Shown in pieces: positions 1-8,303 of a DNA stretch of 64,000 bases. This stretch comes from JAHELQ01 sp965603365. Its GTDB lineage: Bacteria > Acidobacteriota > Aminicenantia > UBA2199. A program made the position numbers and the translations under genes. The notes under the pieces are model-generated. The model was given only the letters and a program-made list of their open reading frames with translations, did no database searches and had not been told where the DNA came from. Location of the stretch: the NCBI GenBank assembly GCA_965603365.1, contig CBFDCR010000001.1:118165-182164 (forward strand), given 5' to 3'. Position 1 is the first letter of the stretch. The number at the start of each line of letters is the position of its first letter.

Positions 1-98
1 TCTTTAATATTTCAACTCTATAACATCTTCGACCGCACCCCAGACGTTACGGGTACTCCAGGGATCATTGATCCCCCTCTCCGGGACCGAAGTCTTAT

Positions 99-118
99 GG
101 GACGCAGATCTGCGTCCC
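99..118. repeat. Dispersed palindrome, copy 1
   Basis: Perfect 20-nt palindrome GGGACGCAGATCTGCGTCCC followed by CTACA. Related copies lie at 4031-4050 and 61665-61696. The 4031 copy differs by a compensated pair (A to G in one arm, T to C in the other), so the dyad is kept rather than the exact sequence. It resembles a REP-type intergenic palindrome; function is not shown. Confidence 0.7.
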
Positions 119-318
119 CTACATTTTATTTACCGTTCTCCCCAACGAACCACCACTCATCGTCACTTAACTCCTGCCTGGATACTTTCAATCACTCATA
201 GTTACGCTAAAAACCATTTTCACCGTAAGCATTAAACAAGCTGCATAGCGAACAAAGGGCGGACAGGTTTGATGGTTGGGGTATGGATTGTAATAAAAGA
301 GGAGGAATTGTCTCATCC

Positions 319-507
319 GGTAGGAAGGGGTAGAAACTGCGTAGGAGTAGGTCAAAGTTGCGTAGGGGCGGGTCAACATGCCGTAGGGACGCCCCAAAAC
401 TGCGAAGGGGCGGGTCAACTATCCGTAGGAACGGGTCAAATATGCGTAGGAACGCCCCCAAACCCCGTCCGAACGGGTTAAAATCCCGAAGGGTGGGGGT
501 TTTGAGG
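319..507. repeat. 21-nt-period degenerate tandem array 1
   Basis: Nine units start at 319, 340, 361, 382, 403, 424, 445, 466 and 487, exactly 21 nt apart. The core looks like CGTAGGNACG followed by a variable AT-richer half. Several units hold a short hairpin with matched arms that differ between units: CCGT-AGGA-ACGG at 424, GCGT-AGGA-ACGC at 445, CCCGT-CCGA-ACGGG around 466. Because 21 is a multiple of three, heptapeptide-repeat open frames appear on both strands; they are probably by-products. Confidence 0.8.
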
Positions 508-646
508 GATATGTGCAAAAATGGCAGGGGAGGGGATTTAAAGTTTCGGGGTAACGCCTGGAAAGGTGGGCGGTGGTATTTCGGTGGGAAAAGGTGTACA
601 ATATGTCCTTAATGGAACCGTCGGATTTTAGAGTGAGACTGAAACG

Positions 647-1798
647 ATGAGGACACATATTGAGCTTAATAAAGCGCATCTGCTGCACAATTTGAAGTTA
701 TTCAGGGAAGTGAGCGGCCGGAAATTGATGTTTGTGGTCAAGGCCAATGCCTATGGCCACGGGCTGGCGCAGGTCATTGCCATGACAAAGGATTGGGAGG
801 GCATCGACTATTATGCGGTGGACTCCTTAGAGGAGGCCCTGGTAATCCGCAGAGCCGACCCCCAAAAGAAGATCCTGGTGTTGGGCTGGGCCGATGACCG
901 GGAACTGAAAGACCTGGTGTTAAACGGCATCGAGATGGTGGTGCCGTCGGCGGACTATCTGAAACGAATCGACGAAATCGCCGGAGAGTGCGGCCTGAAG
1001 GCCCGCTGCCAGATGAAGCTGGAGACCGGGACGTTCCGGCTGGGCATGACCCCCGAAACTCTATTGGATGTCATCCGTCACCGGACTTATGAAAATATTG
1101 AGATTACCGGCATCTATTCCCACTTTGCCAATATCGAAGACACCAGCGACCACGGCTATGCCCGGGAACAGTTAAAACGGTTCAACGCCTTCCTGGACAA
1201 AATTGATCACCGCCGCCTGCTCAAACACTTTTCCTGTTCCGCCTCCACCCTGTTATTTCCCAGGACCTATTTCGATATCGTCCGGGTGGGGATCTCGGCT
1301 TACGGCTATTGGCCGTCCAAACAGACCCTTGTCTCCTACCTGGAAAAGATGAATCACCCGGAACCGGAAAACGGCGACTTTAAACGGAGGAAGATCGAAT
1401 TGAAACCGGTGTTAAGCTGGCACTCTAAAGTGGCCCAGGTCAAAGAGGCGGGCCGGGGGACCTATATCAGTTATGGCCTGACCTACCGAACCTTCAGCGA
1501 TGCTAAAATCATCGTGGTACCGGTGGGTTATTACGACGGCTATGACCGCCGGCTCTCCAATACCGCCAATATCATCGTCAAGGGGACAAAGGCACCGCTG
1601 CGGGGCCGGGTCTGCATGAACATGTTCATGGCCGAGGTCACCCACATCGACGGTGTCAGGGAAGGGGACCGGGTCACCCTGTTGGGTGGAGAGAACGGCG
1701 AAGTCATCAGCGCCGATGACTTAGGCGAATGGGGCGGTACCATCAATTATGAAGTCCTGTCCCGGATCGGCCCCCACATTCCCAGGATCGTTAACTAA
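647..1798 (+). CDS. alr: Alanine racemase
   Basis: PLP-dependent interconversion of L- and D-alanine, which supplies D-Ala for peptidoglycan in the cytoplasm. The 383-residue protein has the usual fold-type III length. The PLP-binding lysine is K32 in the VKANAYGHG motif of the N-terminal TIM barrel. The second catalytic base, a tyrosine, lies in ISYGLTY near residue 276. The C-terminal beta domain carries the GRVCMNMFM segment typical of the family. The ATG at 647 follows a weak purine-rich GAGTGAGA. It stands alone: the upstream side is an array and the next gene is on the other strand. Identification is firm. Confidence 0.95.
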   Translation: MRTHIELNKAHLLHNLKLFREVSGRKLMFVVKANAYGHGLAQVIAMTKDWEGIDYYAVDSLEEALVIRRADPQKKILVLGWADDRELKDLVLNGIEMVVPSADYLKRIDEIAGECGLKARCQMKLETGTFRLGMTPETLLDVIRHRTYENIEITGIYSHFANIEDTSDHGYAREQLKRFNAFLDKIDHRRLLKHFSCSASTLLFPRTYFDIVRVGISAYGYWPSKQTLVSYLEKMNHPEPENGDFKRRKIELKPVLSWHSKVAQVKEAGRGTYISYGLTYRTFSDAKIIVVPVGYYDGYDRRLSNTANIIVKGTKAPLRGRVCMNMFMAEVTHIDGVREGDRVTLLGGENGEVISADDLGEWGGTINYEVLSRIGPHIPRIVN

Positions 1799-1925
1799 CG
1801 GGGTATTGGAATGATGGAATATTGGAATAATGGACTAATGGGGAAAATAGATTTTCATTGCAAATTGCAAAACAGCCATGGCAAAATGCAAAATAATCGA
1901 TTAAGAGAATGGGATGGTTGGGGAA
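1799..1925. repeat. GGAATATTGGAATAATGG microrepeats and 24-nt element copy 1
   Basis: Just after alr, 1808-1833 is built of short GGAATATT/GGAATAATGG repeats. At 1898-1921 a sequence CGATTAAGAGAATGGGATGG follows, almost identical and in the same orientation as 4110-4133. The two copies bracket the toxin-antitoxin islet between them. Confidence 0.6.
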
Positions 1926-1978
1926 ACAGGGAGAAAACCTGCCACAGAGTAACAAAGTAGTATTGCACCGTGCAGTTT

Positions 1979-2161
1979 TTAGACACGGGGATAAATATTA
2001 TCGGTGGTCAGTAATCCCCTGGCTGCATGAAATATGGCATAGTAGGAACAATTGAGGGATTTACTGAATTTTTTGTTGTTAAAAAGTATTCTGGCATTAT
2101 CCAATTCGTCATCCGCCTTTTCCAGGCTGTAGATACATCTATCTAAATGGCTAGGCGGCAT
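1979..2161 (-). pseudogene. HEPN-domain protein, truncated
   Basis: N-terminal half of a HEPN protein, usually the RNase toxin or partner of an MNT nucleotidyltransferase. The visible part has the two-helix start with the SYYAIFHAARGLL segment typical of this group. It stops after about 60 residues, whereas family members are commonly 120-140 residues, so the C-terminal helices with the usual catalytic RX4-6H region are missing. The ATG at 2161 overlaps the end of the MNT gene by 11 nt, implying translational coupling. The sequence after the stop (1963-1978, TTGCACCGTGCAGTTTT) is part of a small dispersed repeat, which suggests the end was lost by rearrangement. Confidence 0.7.
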
Positions 2162-2483
2162 AGATATCTGTGCCTTCCTGTTCCACATTCATGAGCAGGG
2201 GGGATGACTCCCTGTATAAATTAAACTCGCTTTTGGTTTTCACGATGATCGAGACAAAGATGCCGTACTTCCCGGTCAGGTCCACGATCATGTCCAGTAT
2301 GGGGTCGTCATATTTTGCTAAATCATGATCGTTCACCAGTACCATGATATCGATATCCGATTCCTTATCATAGTCATCCCTGGCATACGAACCAAACAGT
2401 ATGATTCTATCCAATCTCCGGCCAAAGAGATCCCTTAGCGTCTCCTTGACTTCGCTTAACAGGTTATCGATCTTCGCTTCCAT
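2151..2483 (-). CDS. MNT-type nucleotidyltransferase, antitoxin-like
   Basis: Minimal nucleotidyltransferase of 110 residues, the usual partner of HEPN toxins; known MNT antitoxins AMPylate or otherwise neutralise the HEPN protein. The catalytic pattern GSYARDD...SDIDI (about residues 31-46) supplies the GS motif and the metal-binding Asp pair. It is the first gene of a two-gene unit with the truncated HEPN gene, with an 11-nt overlap. Because the partner is broken, the pair is probably inactive or decaying. The family assignment is firm; the activity is inferred. Confidence 0.85.
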   Translation of the reverse strand: MEAKIDNLLSEVKETLRDLFGRRLDRIILFGSYARDDYDKESDIDIMVLVNDHDLAKYDDPILDMIVDLTGKYGIFVSIIVKTKSEFNLYRESSPLLMNVEQEGTDIYAA

Positions 2484-2587
2484 TCTTCAGATTAGCCGGT
2501 ACTCAATACCTCCGGGATTATTATAAATTTAATGCCCCCATCGGTCAATTGTTGAAAAAAAAGAAACCCACAACAGCCAAAATACGC

Positions 2588-3013
2588 TTAACTTAAATCT
2601 CTAAGTGTTTCCTCTTGGAGTTTATCGACACCCGATTCTTTTCTTAACAAATTTATCATATCACCAAAGTCTTCCCGAATTTTAGAATAATTTGGAGTTT
2701 CTCCATTTTCGGGGATTCCATATCCCCATAACGCTTTAACAAAACTTCCCGGATAAAATATCGAATTCTTAACATGGTTATCTCTTATTTTACAAATAAA
2801 AGGTTTTATATTCGCATCTTTCTTTGAAGCTTTTTGCCTAACTTTGTGTAGATCGTCAATCAATTCTGGATATAGTTCAAATTGTTTTTTATACAGCTCA
2901 GAATAGAGGGTCATCCTCCTTGATTTTCTTGCTATTAACCAAACAATAGTACTGCTAATAACAACACCAATAATACCCCCTATCATAGAACTACAAAACT
3001 CAGTCGTCAACAT
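2588..3013 (-). CDS. Unknown protein with one N-terminal membrane helix
   Basis: I do not recognise this 141-residue protein. Residues about 9-28 form a hydrophobic helix followed by basic residues (RKSRR), so it is probably anchored with its C-terminal part in the cytoplasm. The rest is polar and lysine-rich with predicted helices. The ATG at 3013 has a strong AAGGAGG ribosome-binding site at good spacing, which supports a real gene. AT-rich composition differs from alr and from the SPFH gene, in line with the accessory islet. There is no operon partner. Confidence 0.6.
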   Translation of the reverse strand: MLTTEFCSSMIGGIIGVVISSTIVWLIARKSRRMTLYSELYKKQFELYPELIDDLHKVRQKASKKDANIKPFICKIRDNHVKNSIFYPGSFVKALWGYGIPENGETPNYSKIREDFGDMINLLRKESGVDKLQEETLRDLS

Positions 3014-3180
3014 GGTAGCCTCCTTTATTAACGTGCCACATTATACCATATTCCCAGGTTTCTGTAAAAGTCGGCCAGAGTGTTCTCCAGCAATTCTAGA
3101 AGAGACACGGGACAGGCAAAAAACTGGTTAACAAAATAACGCACCGTGCAATTTTCGGGAAGGAAGGGCGGAATAGCTGT

Positions 3181-3209
3181 TTGGGTATCAATGGCTTTTG
3201 TGATATAAT
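3181..3209 (+). promoter_or_regulatory. Promoter of the TumE-like toxin pair
   Basis: TTGGGT (3181-3186), a 17-nt spacer and TATAAT (3204-3209), followed by AGAGG before the ATG at 3227. The -10 is a perfect consensus. Confidence 0.55.
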
Positions 3210-3226
3210 GAAAAAAGAGGTTGGTC

Positions 3227-3496
3227 ATGAGTATACATGATATTTTAGCCGACATTCATGCGCTGGAGGAAGAATTACTGGAGTTCGAGCGAAAGTACGG
3301 TATCCGCTCCGAGACATTCTATGCGGCGTATGTGAATGGAGAGGAGCCTGAGGACGATAACTGGGCATTAGACTTTGGAGAGTGGGGCAGTGTATACCGT
3401 ACCTGGCTGTCCCGACAGGCGGATTATCGCAACGAAATCCAGAAAGTTCAAAGAGACGCCCCCAGTCTCTCCGGATTAGTCCGAAGATCTTTATGA
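3227..3496 (+). CDS. Antitoxin-like partner of TumE-type toxin
   Basis: Small acidic protein of 89 residues starting at the ATG at 3227 (an upstream in-frame TTG at 3221 is less likely; AGAGG precedes the ATG). It has an amphipathic, Glu-rich N-terminal helix and the pattern FERKYG...FYAAY...EDDNWALDFGEW...Y. I associate this pattern with small proteins encoded directly upstream of DUF6516/TumE-family toxins. Its stop overlaps the start of the next gene by 4 nt (ATGA), so the two are translated together. The antitoxin role comes from context, not from a recognised fold. Confidence 0.65.
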   Translation: MSIHDILADIHALEEELLEFERKYGIRSETFYAAYVNGEEPEDDNWALDFGEWGSVYRTWLSRQADYRNEIQKVQRDAPSLSGLVRRSL

Positions 3497-3927
3497 CCAA
3501 CGTTTTACAAACGATTGAAGACTATGAATTGTTTCTGTATACCCTTCAGGATCAATTTACATCCATAAAGCGATCCACTATAGCCCTGATCCGTAAAGGG
3601 TCAAGCCTGGCCCGTGTAAGCGGTGAAATTTTCTTTGCCAGCGAATTCCGAATTGTGATTCGTGAACGTATTCTGTATCACTGTACACCGATTGTTGTTG
3701 ATTGGTATGGATATGAAATATGGAAGGGGGATCAAAAACTATGCCGTTATGATTGCCAACCCCATCCTGATGATCCAGAGCTAAAAATATCCTACCCTCA
3801 CCACAAACATATCCTGCCCAATCTGAACAGGAATCGAATTCCGGCCCCTCATATGAGTTTTAACCGGGCAAATATTCCAGGGATCATTCAAGAAGTTGAA
3901 GAAATAATAAAAAAAGAAAAAGACTAA
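3493..3927 (+). CDS. TumE-like toxin (DUF6516)
   Basis: A 144-residue protein starting at the ATG at 3493, overlapping its partner by 4 nt. It shows the DUF6516 layout: an N-terminal helix, a beta-hairpin of the form VSGEIFFASEFRIVIRERI, then WYGYEIWKGDQKLCRYD and an HPDDPEL...PHHKH segment near residue 115. Members of this group act as toxins of toxin-antitoxin modules; the biochemical target is not evident here. A longer reading from 3382 overlaps the antitoxin and is rejected. A second pair of this type lies at 63.0-63.6 kb. Confidence 0.7.
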   Translation: MTNVLQTIEDYELFLYTLQDQFTSIKRSTIALIRKGSSLARVSGEIFFASEFRIVIRERILYHCTPIVVDWYGYEIWKGDQKLCRYDCQPHPDDPELKISYPHHKHILPNLNRNRIPAPHMSFNRANIPGIIQEVEEIIKKEKD

Positions 3928-4030
3928 AGAATAGCGGAACAGGCGAAGACAGCGTCCGTAACTCAAGGGGTGAATTAATTTTTATAGGCATAGTCTTGCA
4001 CCATGCATGGTTCGCATGGTTCGAATGTAG

Positions 4031-4050
4031 GGGGCGCAGATCTGCGCCCC
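4031..4050. repeat. Dispersed palindrome, copy 2
   Basis: Perfect 20-nt palindrome GGGGCGCAGATCTGCGCCCC, preceded by TGTAG. It is related to 99-118 with one compensated base-pair change. Confidence 0.7.
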
Positions 4051-4109
4051 ATCCCCATCTATTTTTTACATCTTTCCATTATTCCAACATTCCATCATTC
4101 CAATATGGT

Positions 4110-4133
4110 CGGTTAAGAGAATGGGATGGGGGG
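4110..4133. repeat. 24-nt direct repeat, copy 2
   Basis: CGGTTAAGAGAATGGGATGG plus G-rich tail, the near-identical partner of 1898-1921. Confidence 0.6.
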
Positions 4134-4161
4134 AAGAACTTGTGGGTAATTTGATTTTTAC

Positions 4162-4189
4162 TTGACTTTTTGGGGTACTTTCTTATAAT
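4162..4189 (+). promoter_or_regulatory. Promoter of the SPFH gene
   Basis: TTGACT (4162-4167), 16-nt spacer and TATAAT (4184-4189), then AGGAG at 4216-4220 and ATG at 4228. A sigma-70-type promoter of good quality. Confidence 0.7.
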
Positions 4190-4227
4190 TTTACTTTGTG
4201 TGTGAATAAAAAAATAGGAGATTAGCA

Positions 4228-5331
4228 ATGGGCATATTTGATAAAATCCGTGGGGAATTCATCGATATCATCGAATGGCTGGATTCATCGCACGACACCA
4301 TGCTCTATCGATTTTCCCGCTACGGCAACGAGATCAAATACGGGGCAAAGCTCATCGTGCGGGAGTCGCAGGTGGGGGTCTTCGTCAATGAAGGACAGAT
4401 TGCCGACCTCTTTGAACCCGGCACCTACACCCTGGAGACCCAGAATTTACCGATATTGACCACCCTGAAGGGCTGGAAATACGGTTTTCAAAGTCCCTTC
4501 AAGGCGGAGGTCTATTTTGCCTCCACCAGGAATTTTACCGATCAGAAATGGGGTACTAAAAACCCGGTGATGCTGCGGGACCCCGAGTTCGGCCCCATCC
4601 GGCTGCGGGCCTTCGGCAACTACGCCCTGCGGGTGGCAGACCCGGCGACCCTGATCATCCAGGTGGCCGGCACCGACAGCCGCTTTACCACCGAGGAGAT
4701 CACGGCCCAATTGAGAGACATCATCGTCACCCGCTTCTCCGACCTGCTGGCGGAGAGCAAGATCCCGGCCATCGACCTGGCGGCCCAGTACGATGAGATG
4801 TCTAAGATGATCAAGGATAAGATCCAGCCGGAATTCGACGAATACGGCCTGGAATTAACCAAGTTTTTGATCGAAAACATCTCCTTCCCGCCGGAGGTGG
4901 AAAAGGCCATCGACAAGCGCAGCAGCATGGGCATGATCGGCAACTTGAACAACTACATGCAGTATCAATCGGCCAACGCCGTGGAGCAGGCGGCTAAGAA
5001 TCCCGGCGGCTCGGCCGGTGAAGGCATCGGCCTGGGCATGGGTTTTGCCATGGCCAACCAGATGGCCAAGAGCTTTAACCAGCAGCAGGGGCAGCCGCCT
5101 CAACCGGGGCCGCCGCCGGTGCCGGGCACACTCCAGATATACGTGGCAGTGGGCGGTCAGCAGACAGGCCCCTTTGACGAACAGGCATTGAGACAGATGA
5201 TTGCCCAGGCTAAATTGACCCCCGCTTCCCTGGTCTGGAAACAGGGCATGGCCCAGTGGGGCAAGGCCTCGGAAGTAGCAGAGGTCGCCAAACTCTTTCC
5301 CCAGGGACCGCCGCCGATTCCGGGAAAGTGA
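4228..5331 (+). CDS. SPFH-domain (virion core-like) protein with C-terminal GYF_2 domain
   Basis: A 367-residue protein of the SPFH/virion-core group, similar in plan to Bacillus YdjI. The first roughly 260 residues form the SPFH (band-7-like) part, beginning amphipathically with no signal peptide. A Gly/Pro/Gln linker (about 285-305, with GQPPQPGPPPVPG) leads to a GYF_2 domain (about 308-358: YVAVGGQQTGPFDEQALRQM...VWKQGMAQW). SPFH proteins scaffold membrane microdomains; YdjI-type members recruit stress-response proteins. The next gene, 40 nt downstream, encodes the zinc-ribbon membrane protein that commonly accompanies this family, so the two probably form one membrane complex. Confidence 0.85.
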   Translation: MGIFDKIRGEFIDIIEWLDSSHDTMLYRFSRYGNEIKYGAKLIVRESQVGVFVNEGQIADLFEPGTYTLETQNLPILTTLKGWKYGFQSPFKAEVYFASTRNFTDQKWGTKNPVMLRDPEFGPIRLRAFGNYALRVADPATLIIQVAGTDSRFTTEEITAQLRDIIVTRFSDLLAESKIPAIDLAAQYDEMSKMIKDKIQPEFDEYGLELTKFLIENISFPPEVEKAIDKRSSMGMIGNLNNYMQYQSANAVEQAAKNPGGSAGEGIGLGMGFAMANQMAKSFNQQQGQPPQPGPPPVPGTLQIYVAVGGQQTGPFDEQALRQMIAQAKLTPASLVWKQGMAQWGKASEVAEVAKLFPQGPPPIPGK

Positions 5332-5371
5332 TACAAAGGCTAAAGTGGTCGAGTGATGGCGTGAGAAAAAA

Positions 5372-6475
5372 ATGGATATAGACGAAAAACATGAGAAGGT
5401 CAGTCATGAACTGAATTGTACCGGCTGCGGGGCCATTTTGCACTTCGAACCGGGCACCACCAGCCTGAAATGCATCTACTGCGGGGCCGAAAACCCCATT
5501 GAACCGACGGATGAAAAAATCGAGGAGATCGATTACGAGAAATTCCTGCGGCAGCAATACGACAAAGAGGAAAAGATCGAGGTGGCTTCCGTTAAATGCG
5601 ATAGCTGCGGGGCCATGGTGACTTTGAAGCCCAACGTCACCTCCGACCAGTGTCCCTACTGCTCATCCAGTCTGGTGATCAGCGGCGGCAGCACCAGCCT
5701 GGTATTGAAGCCCAAATCCCTGGCCCCCTTTAAGATCGACCGCCGGACGGCCGGTGACTCCTTTCGACTGTGGATCAAGAAACGCTGGTTTGCCCCCTCC
5801 AAACTGAAAAAGGTCACCAGCCACGACCGGATGCAGGGGATCTATGTCCCCTACTGGACGTATGATGCCGATACCTCCAGCCTCTATACCGGCCAGCGGG
5901 GGGATTACTACTATGAGACCCAGACCTACACCACCACCGAAAACGGCCGCACCGTGACCAAACAGCGCCAGGTGAGACGCACCCGCTGGACATCCGTCAG
6001 CGGCCACGTGTCCGCCAGTTTCGACGATATCCTGGTGGTGGCCAGCACCTCCTTGCCGGAGACCTATATCCGGCGCCTGACCCCCTGGTATTTAAATGAA
6101 CTGGTGCCCTACGACGACCGTTTTCTCAGTGGGTTTCGCAGCGAATCCTACCAGGTGGATGTGGCCGGCGGCTTAGAGGAGGCCAGGAAGGTCATGGATT
6201 CGGCGATCAGGGGAAAAGTCAGGCGGGATATCGGCGGCGATGAACAGCGGATTTTTTCGGTCAGGACCGCCTACAACGATATCACCTTCAAGCATATTCT
6301 GCTGCCCGTCTGGATCAGCGCCTATCGCTACAAGGACAAGGTGTACCGCCTCTTGATCAACGGCCAGACCGGCGAAGTACAGGGCGAACGGCCCTACAGC
6401 GCCATCAAGATCATATTGACCGCCCTGATCGTCATTGCCCTGATTGTCGCCGCCATCCTGCTTTTCGGAGATTAG
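5372..6475 (+). CDS. Zinc-ribbon membrane protein, SPFH partner
   Basis: 367-residue protein with two N-terminal zinc ribbons: CTGCG...CIYCG (about residues 16-37) and CDSCG...CPYCS (about 74-96). A conserved central region follows (YVPYWTYDAD...YTGQRGDYYYETQ) and a single C-terminal membrane helix (about residues 343-365). It resembles the YdjG-like proteins that share operons with YdjI-type SPFH proteins; similar proteins are often mis-annotated as primosomal helicase PriA-like because of the ribbons. It presumably sits in the cytoplasmic membrane with the ribbons inside. Its stop overlaps the convergent unknown gene by 4 nt. Role in membrane stress is inferred. Confidence 0.75.
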   Translation: MDIDEKHEKVSHELNCTGCGAILHFEPGTTSLKCIYCGAENPIEPTDEKIEEIDYEKFLRQQYDKEEKIEVASVKCDSCGAMVTLKPNVTSDQCPYCSSSLVISGGSTSLVLKPKSLAPFKIDRRTAGDSFRLWIKKRWFAPSKLKKVTSHDRMQGIYVPYWTYDADTSSLYTGQRGDYYYETQTYTTTENGRTVTKQRQVRRTRWTSVSGHVSASFDDILVVASTSLPETYIRRLTPWYLNELVPYDDRFLSGFRSESYQVDVAGGLEEARKVMDSAIRGKVRRDIGGDEQRIFSVRTAYNDITFKHILLPVWISAYRYKDKVYRLLINGQTGEVQGERPYSAIKIILTALIVIALIVAAILLFGD

Positions 6476-7176
6476 TCTATATTATACCAATATTTGCTTT
6501 CTAATTTCTGCGATTTTTTTATCCCATCTATAAGCCAGCCTGGAGTAGGAATGATAGGTAAATCTGCTTCCGCATCCTTCCATATATTATTGCCTACCAA
6601 ATCGCTTAATCTTGAAAAATGAGTATCCGCAACAAGTCCTATTAAAACGGCTTTTAAATCCATGGGAGGGGTAGGAATTCTTAAAATATTGATTTCTTCT
6701 ATTTTATTTTCATATGTTCTTTGAATTATTCTTTCATCGATAGGGTTAGGCCCTATATGTGTGTGAAAAACAGGATGCGCTGTTTGATTTTCTATGAAAT
6801 CATAACGAACCACCCCTATAAGATTACATTTTGAGGGTTGGTTTGGATCTTTAGAGTCTTTTACATGTTTCAAATATGTTACTGTGATATCGGATCTGGT
6901 AAAGTAAGGCTCTTTGCCTTTTTCAACTTTTATTTCCTGATTCGACAATTCGATAAAGATATCCATTTTTTTTCCACTTTTCCGGGGAGAATAAGACCAA
7001 CCTTTAAGCGAAAGGCATTCAGTATCTTTCAACCTTAAAACGCTTACTCTTTCATCAAATTTATAATTAATATTAAAGACTTTTGGCTCAAGCTTTGTTG
7101 CGAGACCAGCGCATGCTTTATAAAATGCTGACCATAGTCCCCCATAAGCATTATCTATTTTAGAAATTATCCTCAT
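6472..7176 (-). CDS. Unknown protein, last gene of the methyltransferase/GHKL operon
   Basis: I do not recognise this 234-residue protein. It has no signal peptide or membrane helix. The middle is beta-rich with polar residues and the segment VFHTHIGPNP (about residues 133-142), whose His pair could bind metal. The N-terminus (GGLWSAFYKACAGL) is helical. It lies 14 nt behind the receiver-like gene, so it belongs to the same four-gene operon. Its AT-rich composition matches the other three genes and contrasts with the SPFH pair next door. It could be an effector or a specificity subunit; nothing in the sequence decides this. Confidence 0.75.
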   Translation of the reverse strand: MRIISKIDNAYGGLWSAFYKACAGLATKLEPKVFNINYKFDERVSVLRLKDTECLSLKGWSYSPRKSGKKMDIFIELSNQEIKVEKGKEPYFTRSDITVTYLKHVKDSKDPNQPSKCNLIGVVRYDFIENQTAHPVFHTHIGPNPIDERIIQRTYENKIEEINILRIPTPPMDLKAVLIGLVADTHFSRLSDLVGNNIWKDAEADLPIIPTPGWLIDGIKKSQKLESKYWYNID

Positions 7177-7190
7177 CGATTACCTTCGAG

Positions 7191-8303
7191 TTAGAATCCA
7201 AACCAGGGGCCAAGTTCTTCCCATTTGCTATTGGAGATTCTCGAATAAATCGCGCCTGCCGGTAGCCACGCGATATTGCCAGTCGAATGTTTTGCACAAA
7301 CCGGTTTTTTTGTAAGAATACAGTAAAACCCGGCGCCCTCATGGTCGCCCTCAACACACCGAACTGGCGGGACATTAATATTTATGCCTTTTTGCTTAAG
7401 AAGATTTCGAACGGCCACTCCTTCCTCATCATCCCCTTCAAATTCAGAAATTAACTCATCCAGAGTGTCTTTCCACCAATAAGGTGCTATCTTATTGAAA
7501 GGCCCCTTATATTTTGCTTTGCCAAAAACACCTCTTACATCTTCATTTCTTTTAAAAAACTCTACATCGATATTGAGGTACGAAGCCGCTGCCGTTTCAT
7601 TCAATATGACGCCGGGGAATCTAAGCAGCGAATTATATAGCCAATACCCTAACAGTACCGGGAAAAATCGAATACGATGGTCATTATACTTTAAACGGTC
7701 TCCCATCAGGCTGAAATACCCGGTTGTATAGTGAACAATTTGCGCCTCCGCCCCTTCAGGCGCTTTCATAATCTTTGAAATTACTTCGAGTGGGCTGGAG
7801 ATCTTTTGCATGTTCACCTCTGTAATTTTTTCTTTAATTGCCTGAAATCCATCAAAGATGTCCGCACATTGTCTGGCAATATAACCTATATTTTCATTCA
7901 TATCAAGCACAATATGTCTTTCAGACCAATTCCTGAATCTTTCCATTTCGTATTCGTCTGTAAGTTGACTGTACAAGCAGATGGGGATGCCTAACTTATC
8001 GCAGATATTCGATATAATAGGTTCGGAGATATCGTATTCCTGGTATTGGGATAAATCCAGATCTACAATAACCATTGATATTAGATTATTTTTGTCATCA
8101 TCTAAAATTTGCTCTAATTGTTTATGAATCTTATATTCTTCTTTAAATTGAGGCTTTTTATCTTCATATAATTCATTGAAATCAACAATATCCACCGCCT
8201 TCCCAGATAGTAAGCTTTTTAATTCATCCCTAAACTCACTAAGATTTTTGGGCTTATCTTCAAATATAACGATTTTTTTATTCCCTTTTGTTCCCTTATT
8301 CAT
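7191..8303 (-). CDS. Receiver-like protein with unknown C-terminal region and Cys/His cluster
   Basis: A 370-residue protein whose first 150 residues look like a divergent response-regulator receiver: an acidic pair E15-D16 after the first strand, a candidate phospho-acceptor in VIVDLDL (D81 or D83) and a CLYSQ strand in place of the usual T/S position; the conserved Lys is not obvious. The middle is an unrecognised helical domain. The C-terminus has C316, H321, C328, C336 and H339, a plausible zinc site. No DNA-binding output domain is visible. The gene overlaps the GHKL gene by 8 nt and has AAGGAG before its ATG. It probably receives a signal or phosphate from the upstream ATPase/kinase. 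Confidence 0.7.
   Translation of the reverse strand: MNKGTKGNKKIVIFEDKPKNLSEFRDELKSLLSGKAVDIVDFNELYEDKKPQFKEEYKIHKQLEQILDDDKNNLISMVIVDLDLSQYQEYDISEPIISNICDKLGIPICLYSQLTDEYEMERFRNWSERHIVLDMNENIGYIARQCADIFDGFQAIKEKITEVNMQKISSPLEVISKIMKAPEGAEAQIVHYTTGYFSLMGDRLKYNDHRIRFFPVLLGYWLYNSLLRFPGVILNETAAASYLNIDVEFFKRNEDVRGVFGKAKYKGPFNKIAPYWWKDTLDELISEFEGDDEEGVAVRNLLKQKGININVPPVRCVEGDHEGAGFYCILTKKPVCAKHSTGNIAWLPAGAIYSRISNSKWEELGPWFGF

Larger units (their letters stand above)
1..646. other. Non-coding region upstream of alr
   Basis: No convincing gene is visible. The stretch holds a short inverted repeat at 60-74 (GGGATCA arms), a perfect 20-nt palindrome at 99-118 and a nine-unit 21-nt-period array at 319-507, both listed separately. 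Positions 541-558 carry a reverse-oriented piece of the dispersed GTTACCCC element seen at 36.1, 38.5 and 62.9 kb. A weak -10-like TACAAT at 597-602 may serve alr. Open frames cross the array in several frames because its period is a multiple of three; they are not taken as genes. Confidence 0.6.
3928..4161. other. Intergenic region with repeat pieces
   Basis: No gene seen. It holds a variant TTGCACCATGCA (3996-4007), the second dispersed palindrome (4031-4050), ATTCCA-type microrepeats (4073-4105) and the second copy of the 24-nt element (4110-4133). These mark the right edge of the accessory islet. Confidence 0.55.

Noticed and set aside
188..518. Heptapeptide-repeat ORFs across array 1 on both strands
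   Set aside because: The 21-nt period makes all frames show heptads. None has a ribosome-binding site or a recognisable fold.
3382..3492. Longer start for the TumE-like toxin
   Set aside because: It would overlap the antitoxin by more than 100 nt. ATG 3493 gives the usual 4-nt coupling and the expected N-terminus.
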